In this document: piece by piece, positions 16,664-26,591 of the stretch
Layout: every line of letters begins with the position of its first letter
How positions within the stretch are numbered: the first letter of the stretch is position 1
NCBI GenBank assembly: GCA_041596215.1
Contig: JBFHIZ010000002.1
Span: 1-64,000, forward strand
Length of the DNA: 64,000 bases
Direction: 5' to 3'
From: JBFHIZ01 sp041596215
Lineage (GTDB): Bacteria; Bacillota; Clostridia; Lachnospirales; Lachnospiraceae
Program-made: the position numbers and the translations under genes
Notes under the pieces: generated by a model
Seen by the model: only the letters and a program-made list of their open reading frames with translations
Databases searched by the model: none
What the model was told of the DNA's origin: nothing

Positions 16664-18178
16664 TTATTCTTCTACCAATCGAAGTTTTGCAATATCCTGT
16701 ACATATAACGGATAAAACGCATACCCTGTGAAACGATTACTAATTGCAACTAATTCTGGCATATCTTGAATATATACATTTGCAGCTTCCTCAGATAAAA
16801 TTTTTTCGCATTCTTTATATGCAACTATTTTTTCTTCCTCAGAAACACTTGCTATCGCCTTTGCTAATGCCATATCGTAATCTTCGGAGTTAAAATTAAT
16901 AAAATTATCGGATGCATCTGATTGAAAACGTTCCAGTAATGCTCTCGCCGTTAAATTTGCTGCATCCACTCCAATCACGGTTGTTTCATAGTTTCGATTC
17001 GTATAGACCTCACTTAACCATGTACTCCATTCAACAAGTTCAATGGTTGCATCCAAGCCGATTTTTTTATATTGTTCAACTAAAACTTGTGCCGTATCAA
17101 TATGTGGCTGATAATTTGAAGGAACGGTAATGGTAAAGGAAAATCCATCCGGATATCCTGCCTCACTTAATAAGCTCTTTGCTTTTTCAATATCCGTTCT
17201 ATATGTTTCGTTTAATTCTTCCGTATAGTATTTTGAAAATGAAGGGAACATACTACTTCCAATTTCTTGTCCACGTCCTTCAAAAATCAAATCTTGAATT
17301 TCTTGTTTATCAACAGCATAACTCATTGCTTGTCTTACTAGCATATTATCAAATGGTTCTACGGCATTATTCACATATAAAGCTTGTACTAAATTCATCG
17401 TGCCTTCATAAATGGTGAATGTATCATCTAATTCATCGGCTTGTGTTTGTGTTAAACGTGCATACATGTCTAAAGACCCACCATTTAAATTTAAAACTAC
17501 CATATCTGCATTAGAAACAACTTTAAAAATCACATTCTCAATATTTGCTTTTGTTCCCCAATAAGAGGCGAATTTTTCAAAAACAATATTCTCCTGTGGA
17601 GTTCTAGATACAAACTGATAAGGCCCTGTTCCAATTGGATTTGCATTAGAATCTTCATTATCCTTTGGAATAATAGCCGTTGTCATATACGCTAAAAACT
17701 CCGTATCCTTTTGTTTTAAGGTGATTTGAATCGTCCATTCATCTAAAATATCAACAGATTCCAAATTAGAATACGCCGGCACAAATGTAGTCTCATCATT
17801 TGCATCGGCGCATCTTTCTAACGAATATTTAACATCCTCTGCTGTAACAATTGACTCATCGTGAAATTTCACATCTTTTCTTAATTCAAAAATGTACTTT
17901 TTTCCATCTTCTTCAATTTCATAATTGCTCGCCACAGCGGGAATAAAATTACCATCACTATCCGGTTTTACTAAACCTTCATAAACATTGAATAATACCT
18001 CTTTCGTTCCTGCCGCCTTTGCTTTGTGGGGATCAAGACTATCTTCAATATCTTGAGGTATGCCAATGGTAATAGATGAGGTTTCCGCACTGCTCTTATC
18101 ACCTCTGCATCCACAGAGTGCAATAGAAAGCGAAACAAACATGGTTAGAAAAAGAAGTAATTTTCTTCTTTTTTTCAT
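16664..18178 (-). CDS. Peptide/nickel-type ABC substrate-binding lipoprotein
   Basis: A family 5 extracellular solute-binding protein, 504 residues. The N-terminus has KKRRK, a hydrophobic core and a lipobox ALCGC with Cys24 as probable lipidation site. SBP_bac_5 features are LDPHKAKAAGTKEVLFNVYEGL, YIFELRKDVKFHD and, near the end, IYIQDMPELVAISNRFTGY. The ATG at 18178 has AGGAG. It probably delivers peptides; ligand type cannot be read from sequence, so opp, dpp and nik names are all possible. It is first in its transporter operon, 81 bases after nrdR. Confidence 0.92.
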   Translation of the reverse strand: MKKRRKLLLFLTMFVSLSIALCGCRGDKSSAETSSITIGIPQDIEDSLDPHKAKAAGTKEVLFNVYEGLVKPDSDGNFIPAVASNYEIEEDGKKYIFELRKDVKFHDESIVTAEDVKYSLERCADANDETTFVPAYSNLESVDILDEWTIQITLKQKDTEFLAYMTTAIIPKDNEDSNANPIGTGPYQFVSRTPQENIVFEKFASYWGTKANIENVIFKVVSNADMVVLNLNGGSLDMYARLTQTQADELDDTFTIYEGTMNLVQALYVNNAVEPFDNMLVRQAMSYAVDKQEIQDLIFEGRGQEIGSSMFPSFSKYYTEELNETYRTDIEKAKSLLSEAGYPDGFSFTITVPSNYQPHIDTAQVLVEQYKKIGLDATIELVEWSTWLSEVYTNRNYETTVIGVDAANLTARALLERFQSDASDNFINFNSEDYDMALAKAIASVSEEEKIVAYKECEKILSEEAANVYIQDMPELVAISNRFTGYAFYPLYVQDIAKLRLVEE

Positions 18179-18259
18179 GTTTTCTCCTATCCTAAAATTT
18201 ATCTTATAAAATACCATGACACACATCACTAGGAAGCAGTTATGGCATTCTATTTCTTA

Positions 18260-18709
18260 TTAATTTAATACTTTTTTCAATTCATCCATAAAAGTGTTTA
18301 CATCTTTAAATTCACGGTAAACAGATGCAAAACGAACATATGCTACCGCTTCTAAATCTTTTAATTTGTTCATAACCAAGCCACCAATAACCGTACTTGG
18401 AACCTCTTTTTCTCCCAAATTAAAAATTTCCGTTTCCACATCATCCACCAACTTATTGATTTGATTTGCACTAATTGGTCTTTTATGACATGCACGCAAA
18501 ACACCTGCTTCAATTTTACTTCGATCATATGTTTCTCGATTATTATCCTTTTTTATAATAATCAAAGGAATAGTTTCGATTTTTTCATACGTAGTAAACC
18601 GTTTATTACATTCATCACATACACGTCTTCTACGAATCGAATTATTATCTTCTGCAGGTCTTGAATCAATGACTCTCGTGTTTTCATGGCCACAAAATGG
18701 ACATTTCAT
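18260..18709 (-). CDS. nrdR: Transcriptional repressor NrdR
   Basis: NrdR represses ribonucleotide reductase genes by sensing ATP/dATP. The 149-residue protein has a zinc ribbon (CPFCGHENTRVIDSRPAED...CDECNKRFTTYE) and an ATP-cone (about 48-138). It has a near-consensus promoter and is followed by the ABC importer, which may be transcribed through from it. I see no NrdR box at its own promoter. Confidence 0.97.
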   Translation of the reverse strand: MKCPFCGHENTRVIDSRPAEDNNSIRRRRVCDECNKRFTTYEKIETIPLIIIKKDNNRETYDRSKIEAGVLRACHKRPISANQINKLVDDVETEIFNLGEKEVPSTVIGGLVMNKLKDLEAVAYVRFASVYREFKDVNTFMDELKKVLN

Positions 18710-18754
18710 ATTTTTTCCCCCATCATATTACATCGATTTGATATTAACACAATT

Positions 18755-18783
18755 AGTATATTATCTTTTTCCTTTTATGTCAA
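18755..18783 (-). promoter_or_regulatory. nrdR promoter
   Basis: -35 TTGACA (18783-18778), 17-base spacer, -10 TATACT (18760-18755), 45 bases from the start codon. This is a near-consensus sigma-A promoter. Confidence 0.8.
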
Positions 18784-18791
18784 CCAAATGA

Positions 18792-18829
18792 AAAAAGGGG
18801 GAAGTTCACATATAAACTTTCCCCTTTTT
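18792..18829 (-). terminator. Terminator of ftsZ / dcw cluster
   Basis: Stem of about 15 bp between AAAAAGGGGGAAGTT and its near complement, with one G-U pair and an eight-base loop. It lies ten bases after the ftsZ stop. The A and T runs at both ends allow it to work in either direction. Confidence 0.85.
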
Positions 18830-18839
18830 CATGCTACCT

Positions 18840-19997
18840 TTATTTTTTTTGTAAGAAACTTGGAATACTAATGGTTCTTTCTTCTACATTACTCCGTATC
18901 GCTTTTGGTTTTTGCATTGATTCGGTTGTATCTTGCTCCACCTGTTTTTGTGGATGCATCTGCATCGATGGTTTGATTCCATTATTTAATGGTTTGCCTA
19001 GACTACTAGGCGCAAACCCTTTATTTTCTGTTTTATGAAAACGTGGTGTTTCCTCTAATCCCGTTGCAATAACGCTAATCGTACATTCTTCTGGTTTGGA
19101 TTCATCATACATTGCACCAAAAATAATATTTACGTCCACACCTGATAATTCTTGAATATGACTTGCCGCTTCATTGGCATCATTTAAAGTAATATCACCT
19201 GAAATATTAATGATCACATCAGTTGCTCCATGAATGGTAGTTTCTAATAATGGTGATTCGATTGCCATTTGTACTGCTTCTTTTGCCTTATCATCACCTT
19301 TTCCAACACCAATACCAATATGTGCAACACCTTTATCTTTCATTACCGTCTGCACATCTGCAAAATCCAAATTAATAATGGCTGGACGATTAATCAAATC
19401 TGTAATTCCCTGTACGGATTGCTGTAAAACTTCATCTGCTTTTTTTAAAGCATCCGGCATTGTTGTACGACGGTCCACAATCTCTAATAATTTATCATTA
19501 GGAATAACAATGATGGTATCCACATTTTCTTTTAAACGGTCTATCCCACTTACTGCATTTATCATACGAACTTTTGCTTCAAAACGAAAAGGTTTTGTTA
19601 CAACTCCAACAGTTAAGATACCCATTTCTTTTGCAAGTCTTGCAATCACAGGCGCTGCTCCTGTTCCAGTTCCGCCACCCATTCCACAAGTAACAAAAAC
19701 CATATCTGCACCTTTTAGTACCGCAATAATCTCTTCTGAACTCTCTTCTGCCGCTTTTTGCCCAATTTCGGGTTTTGCACCAGCCCCCAGTCCTTTGGTT
19801 AACTTCTCACCTATTTGCAATAAGTGTGCAGCTTTACATAATTGTAACGCTTGTTTATCGGTATTTACACCAACAAACTCAACACCTTCAATTCCTTCAT
19901 CTATCATTCTATTAACAGCATTATTTCCAGCACCACCAACACCCACTACTACGATTTTTGCAGCAAATTCTTGATTGTTTGATTTTATCTCTAGCAA
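18840..19997 (-). CDS. ftsZ: Cell division protein FtsZ
   Basis: Tubulin-like GTPase that forms the division ring. At 385 residues it has the tubulin signature GGGTGTGAAP, the GVGGAGNNAVNRM N-terminus and a C-terminal conserved peptide ending in IPSFLQKK, which binds FtsA/SepF/ZipA-type partners. The start is TTG at 19997 with AGGAGG seven bases upstream; the next in-frame Met is at residue 31, beyond the nucleotide-binding start, so TTG is secure. No ftsA is present upstream, which is common in this group. Confidence 0.98.
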   Translation of the reverse strand: MLEIKSNNQEFAAKIVVVGVGGAGNNAVNRMIDEGIEGVEFVGVNTDKQALQLCKAAHLLQIGEKLTKGLGAGAKPEIGQKAAEESSEEIIAVLKGADMVFVTCGMGGGTGTGAAPVIARLAKEMGILTVGVVTKPFRFEAKVRMINAVSGIDRLKENVDTIIVIPNDKLLEIVDRRTTMPDALKKADEVLQQSVQGITDLINRPAIINLDFADVQTVMKDKGVAHIGIGVGKGDDKAKEAVQMAIESPLLETTIHGATDVIINISGDITLNDANEAASHIQELSGVDVNIIFGAMYDESKPEECTISVIATGLEETPRFHKTENKGFAPSSLGKPLNNGIKPSMQMHPQKQVEQDTTESMQKPKAIRSNVEERTISIPSFLQKK

Positions 19998-20047
19998 AGT
20001 ATATCCTCCTATCCCTTACACCATTTCCCCATAAACTTCTACACATC

Positions 20048-20076
20048 ATCATATAATTTTTCTCGAAAATTATCAA
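20048..20076 (-). promoter_or_regulatory. Possible ftsZ promoter
   Basis: -35 TTGATA (20076-20071), 17-base spacer, -10 TATGAT (20053-20048), in the 105-base gap between ftsQ and ftsZ. This would let ftsZ be expressed apart from the rest of the cluster. Confidence 0.5.
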
Positions 20077-20102
20077 CCTATTTTTACTATTTTTGTAACA
20101 TT

Positions 20103-20858
20103 TTATTGATTTTTTTCATATTCATCTTCTTGGAAAGTAATACTACAAGATTCTCCACTATAATTCTTCAAAGAAAGTTCTCCTTTTTTTCCTTCCAAAC
20201 TTGGTAATATTTCAGATACAAATCCCAATTTTTCATCCAAAAAATCAGTATCTCCAATATGAATACGCACATCTACAAAATATAATACAATTTCTTGCTT
20301 CGTTGTAAAATAAATTTCCGTTGGGTCTAATTCATATTTTTGAAGTGTTTTGGTCAATTCTAGTATGGTTGGGAAAACATTATCCTCTTCTACTTGTAAT
20401 TCATCAAAGAGAACCATATGCGAAAAATGTAATCCTGTTATATGGGGTATATTCTCAGGCACAATATTCGTACATTCCACAACAATTCCATCTTTATCAA
20501 AACATATATTTTCACCTAAATAAGTGACATATCCTGCTAAAAGTTTTTCATAAACCTTAATGCGTATGGTATCCGGTGCATCAACACTCACTTCTAAACG
20601 TTCAATAAACGGGATATCGGTAATTACTTTATTCTTATATTTTATAGAATAATATAAAGAATTTAAAGGGTAATCTTCCCGCAAAACAAATCCCTTAATT
20701 TCCTCTTCCGAATAGTGTACATTCCCTTCCACAAGAACATATGTAATTCGATATTTAAAATATAAAAATATGGTTACAATGACAATCATAAAAAAGAAAG
20801 CAAGAAATACTATCCAGCGAAATCGTTTACTTGTTTTATTCTTCTTTTTTCTTTTCAT
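20103..20858 (-). CDS. ftsQ: Cell division protein FtsQ/DivIB
   Basis: Bitopic divisome protein of 251 residues. A very basic N-terminus (KRKKKNKTSKRF) is followed by one transmembrane helix (about 14-34). A POTRA domain follows (ITYVLVEGNVHYSEEEIKG to about 105), then the FtsQ beta domain. The gene overlaps the ftsW stop by ATGA. Confidence 0.9.
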   Translation of the reverse strand: MKRKKKNKTSKRFRWIVFLAFFFMIVIVTIFLYFKYRITYVLVEGNVHYSEEEIKGFVLREDYPLNSLYYSIKYKNKVITDIPFIERLEVSVDAPDTIRIKVYEKLLAGYVTYLGENICFDKDGIVVECTNIVPENIPHITGLHFSHMVLFDELQVEEDNVFPTILELTKTLQKYELDPTEIYFTTKQEIVLYFVDVRIHIGDTDFLDEKLGFVSEILPSLEGKKGELSLKNYSGESCSITFQEDEYEKNQ

Positions 20859-22045
20859 GCATCTCTTTCCTTTTTCTCATAAATACCACGACTCACATTT
20901 AGAACAAGCCCAACTTCAATCATAAGAAACAAAATAGAACTTCCTCCATAACTAATAAACGGCAATGTAACTCCCGTATTGGGAATAGAATTTGTAACAA
21001 CCGCAATATTAATTAAAACCTGAATGATAAAATGTGACATAACACCCACAACAAGCATTGCTCCAAATAAGTCCGTTGTATTTTGTGCGATAATCAACAT
21101 ACGCCAAATCAATATAATATAAAGAATAATAACTGCCAACCCACCAAGCAACCCTAATTCCTCACAAATAATTGAAAAAATCATATCATTATGTGCCTCT
21201 GGCAAACTGCCCAACTTTTGCATGCTTTCGCCTAGTCCTTTTCCTAATAATCCACCGGACCCAATTGCATAAAGTGATTGTACGGTTTGTAATCCAGTAT
21301 CCGTCATATACTCTTCTGGATTTAACCAAGCAAGTATTCGTAATCCTCTAAAATCAATTTGTTCTGTCCCTGCTTGATTTGCGCTCATTGAAACAATTAT
21401 AAAAACAATTCCCGCTGCACATGCAATTCCTAATAGCGTGATTGCAATAAACCCTTTATAATTCTTATTTGCAACAAAAATCATACAAAATACAATTCCA
21501 AAAATAATAATTGCAGAACTAAGATTCTGGGTGAAAAAGAACAATTCCAAACAAATTGGAATTATCATCAACATAAGGATTGTCGCTGATTTTAATGTGT
21601 TAATTGCTTTTCCCATCTTGCAAATCATAACAGCAACAAATAAAATCACACATAATTTTGCCACTTCCGCTGGTTGCAACGAATATCCACCAATATTCAA
21701 CCATCTTGTTGCTCCATGACTCTCTCTTGCAAGAGATTCAAACAATACCGCAGCAATCAACAACATGGATAAAATATAACCCAAAAAATAAAAATGCTTC
21801 CAAAAAGTATATGGAACAGCAATCATAAAAATCATAAATACAAGTCCAACCAATGCAGCTTTCGCTTGTTTTATCAAATAAAAAGCTGGAGACGATGTTT
21901 CGATTCCTGCCATATATGAGCTTGTGGAATAAATCATTAACAACCCAAACATAATCAAAAAAACGACAACAAGCAAAAGCGTGTAGTCAAAATATTGTTC
22001 TTTTTTTGAATTTGATCCTTTGCTTTTTTTAATATCTGTTCCCAA
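20855..22045 (-). CDS. ftsW: SEDS peptidoglycan polymerase FtsW
   Basis: Septal glycosyltransferase of the SEDS family, 396 residues with about ten transmembrane helices. The SEDS signature appears as PNTGVTLPFISYGGSS near the C-terminus, with an AEVAKLCVILF motif and a LPEAHNDMIFSIICEELG loop. The start is TTG at 22045 with an AAGGGG site; no other start exists before the first helix. FtsW is preferred over SpoVE by its position beside ftsQ and ftsZ, although the two cannot be told apart by sequence alone. Confidence 0.93.
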   Translation of the reverse strand: MGTDIKKSKGSNSKKEQYFDYTLLLVVVFLIMFGLLMIYSTSSYMAGIETSSPAFYLIKQAKAALVGLVFMIFMIAVPYTFWKHFYFLGYILSMLLIAAVLFESLARESHGATRWLNIGGYSLQPAEVAKLCVILFVAVMICKMGKAINTLKSATILMLMIIPICLELFFFTQNLSSAIIIFGIVFCMIFVANKNYKGFIAITLLGIACAAGIVFIIVSMSANQAGTEQIDFRGLRILAWLNPEEYMTDTGLQTVQSLYAIGSGGLLGKGLGESMQKLGSLPEAHNDMIFSIICEELGLLGGLAVIILYIILIWRMLIIAQNTTDLFGAMLVVGVMSHFIIQVLINIAVVTNSIPNTGVTLPFISYGGSSILFLMIEVGLVLNVSRGIYEKKERDA

Positions 22046-22060
22046 TTCTTTTCCCCTTAA

Positions 22061-23014
22061 CTACAACGCAAGCAATCCAATAAAACACATTAGAATTGTT
22101 ACAATCGTAAATACTCCTACCACTTTTGTTTCTGACCAGCCGCTTTTTTCATAATGATGATGTAACGGTGCCATTTTGAAAATGCGCTTTCCATGGGTAA
22201 GTTTAAAATATCCAACTTGTAAAATCACAGATATAACTTCCGCTAAATATATGATAGCTATCATTGGAATAAATAATGGAATTTGTAATGCATAAGCAGA
22301 TGCGACTACAAATCCACCTAAGGCTAACGAACCCGTATCTCCCATAAAAACTTTAGCGGGATATAAATTATACAATAAAAATCCTAATAATGCACCAAAA
22401 ACAGCGGCAGCTATCGGTTCAATTCCCGCTTGAAGTATCAAAGAAACCACCATAAAAAACAATGCAATTACAGCAGTTACACTACTTGCTAATCCATCCA
22501 CACCATCTGTAAAGTTAGCTCCATTTACCGTCCCCAATACTACTACAAACACTAAAATAATTGCAAAAATACCCAAATCATAAATACTTCCATTCCCGAA
22601 AGGAAGCCGTACTCCTAACATATCTTCCTGATATAAATAATAAGCATAACTCGCGGTTACTATTATTTGCATTCCCATTTTTTGCCATGCGCGAAGTCCC
22701 ATCGCTCTTTTCAAAACCACTTTGATAAAATCATCCATAAATCCTATCACACCAAATGCAAAGGTAATTATTATTATTGGTAATATTTCTGTTCTCGTAT
22801 GTATATTTAAAATTCCTATCACAAATATGGCAAACAAAAAGATTAATCCACCCATTACTGGTGTCCCTGTTTTTTTCTGATGTGTCTGTAACCCTTCTTC
22901 TCTCTCTGTTTGACCAATTTTATTTTTCTTTAACAATGTAATTATTAAAGGTCCGATTCCTGCACTTAAAACAAATGCCCCTAATAAAGGAAATACAATA
23001 CTATAGTTGTCCAT
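22061..23014 (-). CDS. mraY: Phospho-N-acetylmuramoyl-pentapeptide transferase
   Basis: Makes lipid I from UDP-MurNAc-pentapeptide and undecaprenyl phosphate. The 317-residue multi-pass protein has the MraY motifs KKTGTPVMGGL, MDDFIK, NFTDGVDGLASS, MGDTGSLALGG and APLHHHYE. It sits between ftsI and ftsW; murE, murF and murD are not in the cluster. Confidence 0.97.
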   Translation of the reverse strand: MDNYSIVFPLLGAFVLSAGIGPLIITLLKKNKIGQTEREEGLQTHQKKTGTPVMGGLIFLFAIFVIGILNIHTRTEILPIIIITFAFGVIGFMDDFIKVVLKRAMGLRAWQKMGMQIIVTASYAYYLYQEDMLGVRLPFGNGSIYDLGIFAIILVFVVVLGTVNGANFTDGVDGLASSVTAVIALFFMVVSLILQAGIEPIAAAVFGALLGFLLYNLYPAKVFMGDTGSLALGGFVVASAYALQIPLFIPMIAIIYLAEVISVILQVGYFKLTHGKRIFKMAPLHHHYEKSGWSETKVVGVFTIVTILMCFIGLLAL

Positions 23015-23057
23015 TTCTTTTCCTTCCTACTATTTTTTACCGAATTATTATATCATA

Positions 23058-25103
23058 TTATTCCCCATCTGTATCTTCTATTTCTGTATCTTCTTCATTC
23101 ACATCTTCCTTTTCCATATTTTCATTTTCTATATCCGTACTTTCAAAAATCGATTCTTTTGCCGAATCATCAATATTTTTAAACCACAAATTTTTATCCA
23201 GTTCAAGCATCTCTTCCATTTCTTTTTCACTTAATTCTTCGGTTTGATATAACCCTAAATAAGGTGCCGCTTCTGTCATAATAGCACGAACTAGAGCGGT
23301 TGCATAACCTGAATGGGCTTGATCTGCTACATTTGGTTCATCAATCACCACATAAATTAGAATTTCCGGGTTTTCTGCTGGCATATATCCAATAAAGGAT
23401 ACTACATAATTTTCTGTATCTCTTTCAGATACACCATTTGCATTAATCTTTGATTTTTCTGCCGTTCCTGTTTTTCCACCCATTGTGTATCCAGCAGGTC
23501 TTGCACTTGCACCTGTACCATTTGCCACTACACCATCTAAGTATTCTATCATTTGTGTGGAAGTCTCTTCTGAGATCGTCTGTTTAATGATTCTTGGTTC
23601 TATATTTTCGACCGTCATCCCATCTTTTGTTACAATTTTTGTGACTACATGCGGTTCATAATAATTTCCACCATTAATAATTGAAGAAAATCCAGATGCT
23701 AATTGTATCATTGTGACATTAAATCCTTGTCCAAAGGAAGAAACCGCTAAATCCGACGCAACCATATCCTCTGGAGTATATATTAAGCCATCCGTTCTAG
23801 TTTCTCCTACTAAATCAATATTGGTTTTTAATCCAAAATTAAAATCACCTAAGCTTTTCATAAAATCTTCTTTGCCAATAATTGCTGCAATTTTCATTAA
23901 TGCAACATTACAGGACTCTGCTAATGCACCTGCAATGTCTAATGTTCCATGTCCATTTACATTATTACATTTAATCGTATGTCCACTAACCTCAAGAGAT
24001 CCTCCACAATAAAAAGTTTCATTTCCGATTAGGCTTCCATATTCTAGTCCCGTTGCCACTGTAAATGGTTTTGCCGTAGAACCTGGTTCATAGGTATTAA
24101 AGATGCAAAAATTTCTCCACAAACTTTGCTGCTCTTCACTTTTCGTATCGGTATCCATTTCTGTAATTTCATCAGCCGTATAGATTCCAGACAAATCATA
24201 TGGGTTGTTCAAATCAAACGTTGGATAATTTGCCATCGCAATAATTTCACCCGAATTTGGGTCCATGATAACAACACCTGTATTTGTACTCCCTGCTCCA
24301 TCTCTTGCATTATTTGCATACTCTTCATTAAACTCTAGTACATATTTTTCAACAATTTTTTGCACATTTGCATCTATAGAAGTTACTAAATTATAACCAT
24401 CCACCGCTGGTATCGTAGTTCGTTCTAACGTATTTGATTCATTTAAATATCCAAATTCTCTTCCATTGGTCCCACTTAAAATAGAATTGTAATATTCTTC
24501 CAATCCATAAATCCCTACATTATCGCTTCGTACAAATCCAATTACATCACATGCAAGACTATCATTTGGATATACCCTTTTATACTCTTCTTCAAACCAT
24601 ACTCCATATATTAAACTATTCAATTCATTATTATCACAATATTCTTCAAAATATTGAACTTCTTCATAAGATAATTGTTTCAATGGTACATAGTAACTAG
24701 ATTCCTGATTTTCCTGTAAATAGTTTCTTAATTCTGTTTCATCTAGAGAAAAACAGGCGGTAACTGCCTGTACTGTTGGATCAATATAAATTCCATCTTT
24801 ATAATGCATAACTTTACTATCAATTACCAAATTATATACCTTTTCGCTTACTGCAAGTTTGGTTCCATTGGTATCTAAAATTTCTCCTCGTCTATAAGAT
24901 AAAGTTTTACTGTCATACTCTTGTTGGGATAATATTAATTTTGAATATTCTTCTCCATTATTATTACTAATCATAAATAGTCTAATTGCAAGTGCAACAA
25001 AAACTAGTAGTACTATTAAAAATAGTGCTACTAGTTTTTTTTGCATATAATCCATAAATTTTTCTTTTCGATAATTCTCTTTTTTCTTTTTCAAAAAAAA
25101 CAC
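23058..25103 (-). CDS. ftsI: Class B penicillin-binding protein (FtsI/PBP2B-like transpeptidase)
   Basis: Septal transpeptidase. From the 25103 start it has 681 residues with one transmembrane helix (about 22-45), a pedestal domain and a penicillin-binding domain. The active motifs are STAK (Ser342), SCN (397-399) and KTG (544-546). There is no PASTA domain, unlike many SpoVD/PBP2x proteins. Instead the last 50 residues or so form a strongly acidic Glu/Asp tail. The start is uncertain: the GTG at 25103 has only a weak site, and an ATG at 25055 (16 codons in) is possible. Confidence 0.93.
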   Translation of the reverse strand: MFFLKKKKENYRKEKFMDYMQKKLVALFLIVLLVFVALAIRLFMISNNNGEEYSKLILSQQEYDSKTLSYRRGEILDTNGTKLAVSEKVYNLVIDSKVMHYKDGIYIDPTVQAVTACFSLDETELRNYLQENQESSYYVPLKQLSYEEVQYFEEYCDNNELNSLIYGVWFEEEYKRVYPNDSLACDVIGFVRSDNVGIYGLEEYYNSILSGTNGREFGYLNESNTLERTTIPAVDGYNLVTSIDANVQKIVEKYVLEFNEEYANNARDGAGSTNTGVVIMDPNSGEIIAMANYPTFDLNNPYDLSGIYTADEITEMDTDTKSEEQQSLWRNFCIFNTYEPGSTAKPFTVATGLEYGSLIGNETFYCGGSLEVSGHTIKCNNVNGHGTLDIAGALAESCNVALMKIAAIIGKEDFMKSLGDFNFGLKTNIDLVGETRTDGLIYTPEDMVASDLAVSSFGQGFNVTMIQLASGFSSIINGGNYYEPHVVTKIVTKDGMTVENIEPRIIKQTISEETSTQMIEYLDGVVANGTGASARPAGYTMGGKTGTAEKSKINANGVSERDTENYVVSFIGYMPAENPEILIYVVIDEPNVADQAHSGYATALVRAIMTEAAPYLGLYQTEELSEKEMEEMLELDKNLWFKNIDDSAKESIFESTDIENENMEKEDVNEEDTEIEDTDGE

Positions 25104-25118
25104 CCACTTTGCATGTTT

Positions 25119-25613
25119 TTATTCATTGGGAATAGATTGCATTTGCGTAACATAATCATCCGTTTTTCCCGAAACAACAATGATTTGATCGGAAGAGGCA
25201 TTTACCATACCTAATTCCTGTCTTGCCACACGATTTACTTCATCAAGATCCACGCTACTCATTAGTCTAGTATACTCTTCTTCATTTGCTATCGTCAATT
25301 CATTTAATTGACTTTCCATTTCAGAAATACGGTCAACTTGACTCGTAATTTCTGCTTGTATTTTAACATATCCAAACAAAACATACCCTACTGTAACAAG
25401 TGCACATACTAAAAACAATAAATAACCCAAAGACATTTTTACATGACTTCTTTGTTTTGGTATCGGAGCATTTGGTACTTCTACTAAGGTTCTTTTTCTT
25501 GGTTCAGCGATTGTAACATCCAGTTCACGTTTATGCGCAACGTTACTACGATTATAGAAAGATCTATCATATGTATTTTTCGTATTGCTTTTTTCATACA
25601 TCATCTTTTTCAT
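25119..25613 (-). CDS. ftsL: FtsL-like divisome protein
   Basis: A 164-residue bitopic protein. The N-terminal 60 residues are polar and basic, followed by one transmembrane helix (about 62-84) and a short coiled coil (ITSQVDRISEMESQLNEL), then a VARQELGMV segment like that of FtsL/DivIC. Identity rests mostly on topology and position between rsmH and ftsI. Confidence 0.8.
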   Translation of the reverse strand: MKKMMYEKSNTKNTYDRSFYNRSNVAHKRELDVTIAEPRKRTLVEVPNAPIPKQRSHVKMSLGYLLFLVCALVTVGYVLFGYVKIQAEITSQVDRISEMESQLNELTIANEEEYTRLMSSVDLDEVNRVARQELGMVNASSDQIIVVSGKTDDYVTQMQSIPNE

Positions 25614-25630
25614 GTTTTCGCCTGCTTTCT

Positions 25631-26566
25631 TTATTTTTTGCTAAATACTCGAAGTTTTGCACTTTTACTTCTTTTATTCATCGCTATTTCTTCCTCAGTT
25701 GGTAGAATTGGCTTTCTAGTAATCACTTTTCCTTGAGATACCTTTCCACAAACACAAATCGGAAAATCGGGTGGACAAGTACAGGGGTCTTCATTTTTTC
25801 TAAATGCCGATTTTACAATTCTATCTTCTAAAGAATGAAATGTTATAATACAAAGTCTTCCATTTGGATTTAATAATAGAATTAATTCATCAATTGATTC
25901 TTTTAAAACATCCAATTCTCGGTTGCATTCTATTCGAATTGCTTGAAATGTTTTTTTGGATGGATGACCACCTTTAGCTCTTACTTTCATAGGAATTGCT
26001 GCTTTTATAATTTCATTTAACTCTCCCGTTGTATGAATTGGTTTTTCTTCTCTTGCCAGCACGATATGCTTTGCGATATTTCTTGCAAAAGAGTCTTCCC
26101 CATAATCACGAATCATTCGATATATTTCGTTTTGTGGATACGTATTTACAATATCCTCTGCCGTCATTCTTTGACGTTGATCCATGCGCATATCAAGTTT
26201 TGTATCATATTTATAGGAAAACCCACGCTCTATCGTATCTAATTGAAAAGAAGATACGCCTAAATCCAATAAAATGCCATCTACCTTTTCAACCGATTCT
26301 TTTTTTAATTGTTCCCTACAGTTTACATAGTTATCTCGAATAATCGTAACTTGCTCTTTAAACGGTTCCAGCCTTTTGGTAGCTGCTTGAATAGCATCTG
26401 CATCTTGATCAATTCCATATAAATGTCCATCTTTTGAAAGTCGTTCACATATATGATACGAATGACCCGCACCGCCAAGCGTTCCATCCACATAAATCCC
26501 ATTTGGTTTTATGTTTAAATTTTCAATTGTTTCATGTAACAATACGGATACATGTTCAAAACTCAT
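25631..26566 (-). CDS. rsmH: 16S rRNA (cytosine1402-N4)-methyltransferase RsmH
   Basis: SAM-dependent methylation of C1402 in 16S rRNA. The 311-residue protein starts HVSVLLHETIENL and carries the SAM loop DGTLGGAGHS, DGILLDLGVSS and the C-terminal SFHSLEDRIVK. It is the second gene of the dcw cluster. Confidence 0.97.
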   Translation of the reverse strand: MSFEHVSVLLHETIENLNIKPNGIYVDGTLGGAGHSYHICERLSKDGHLYGIDQDADAIQAATKRLEPFKEQVTIIRDNYVNCREQLKKESVEKVDGILLDLGVSSFQLDTIERGFSYKYDTKLDMRMDQRQRMTAEDIVNTYPQNEIYRMIRDYGEDSFARNIAKHIVLAREEKPIHTTGELNEIIKAAIPMKVRAKGGHPSKKTFQAIRIECNRELDVLKESIDELILLLNPNGRLCIITFHSLEDRIVKSAFRKNEDPCTCPPDFPICVCGKVSQGKVITRKPILPTEEEIAMNKRSKSAKLRVFSKK

Positions 26567-26591
26567 ATTTCACTTCCCATCTTTTATGAAA

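Noticed and set aside
19234..19974. 246-residue open frame on the plus strand
   Set aside because: It is the antisense shadow of ftsZ; it has no Shine-Dalgarno and a low-complexity composition.
23007..23247. Plus-strand frames rich in Ser/Phe
   Set aside because: They are antisense to the acidic tail of the penicillin-binding protein.
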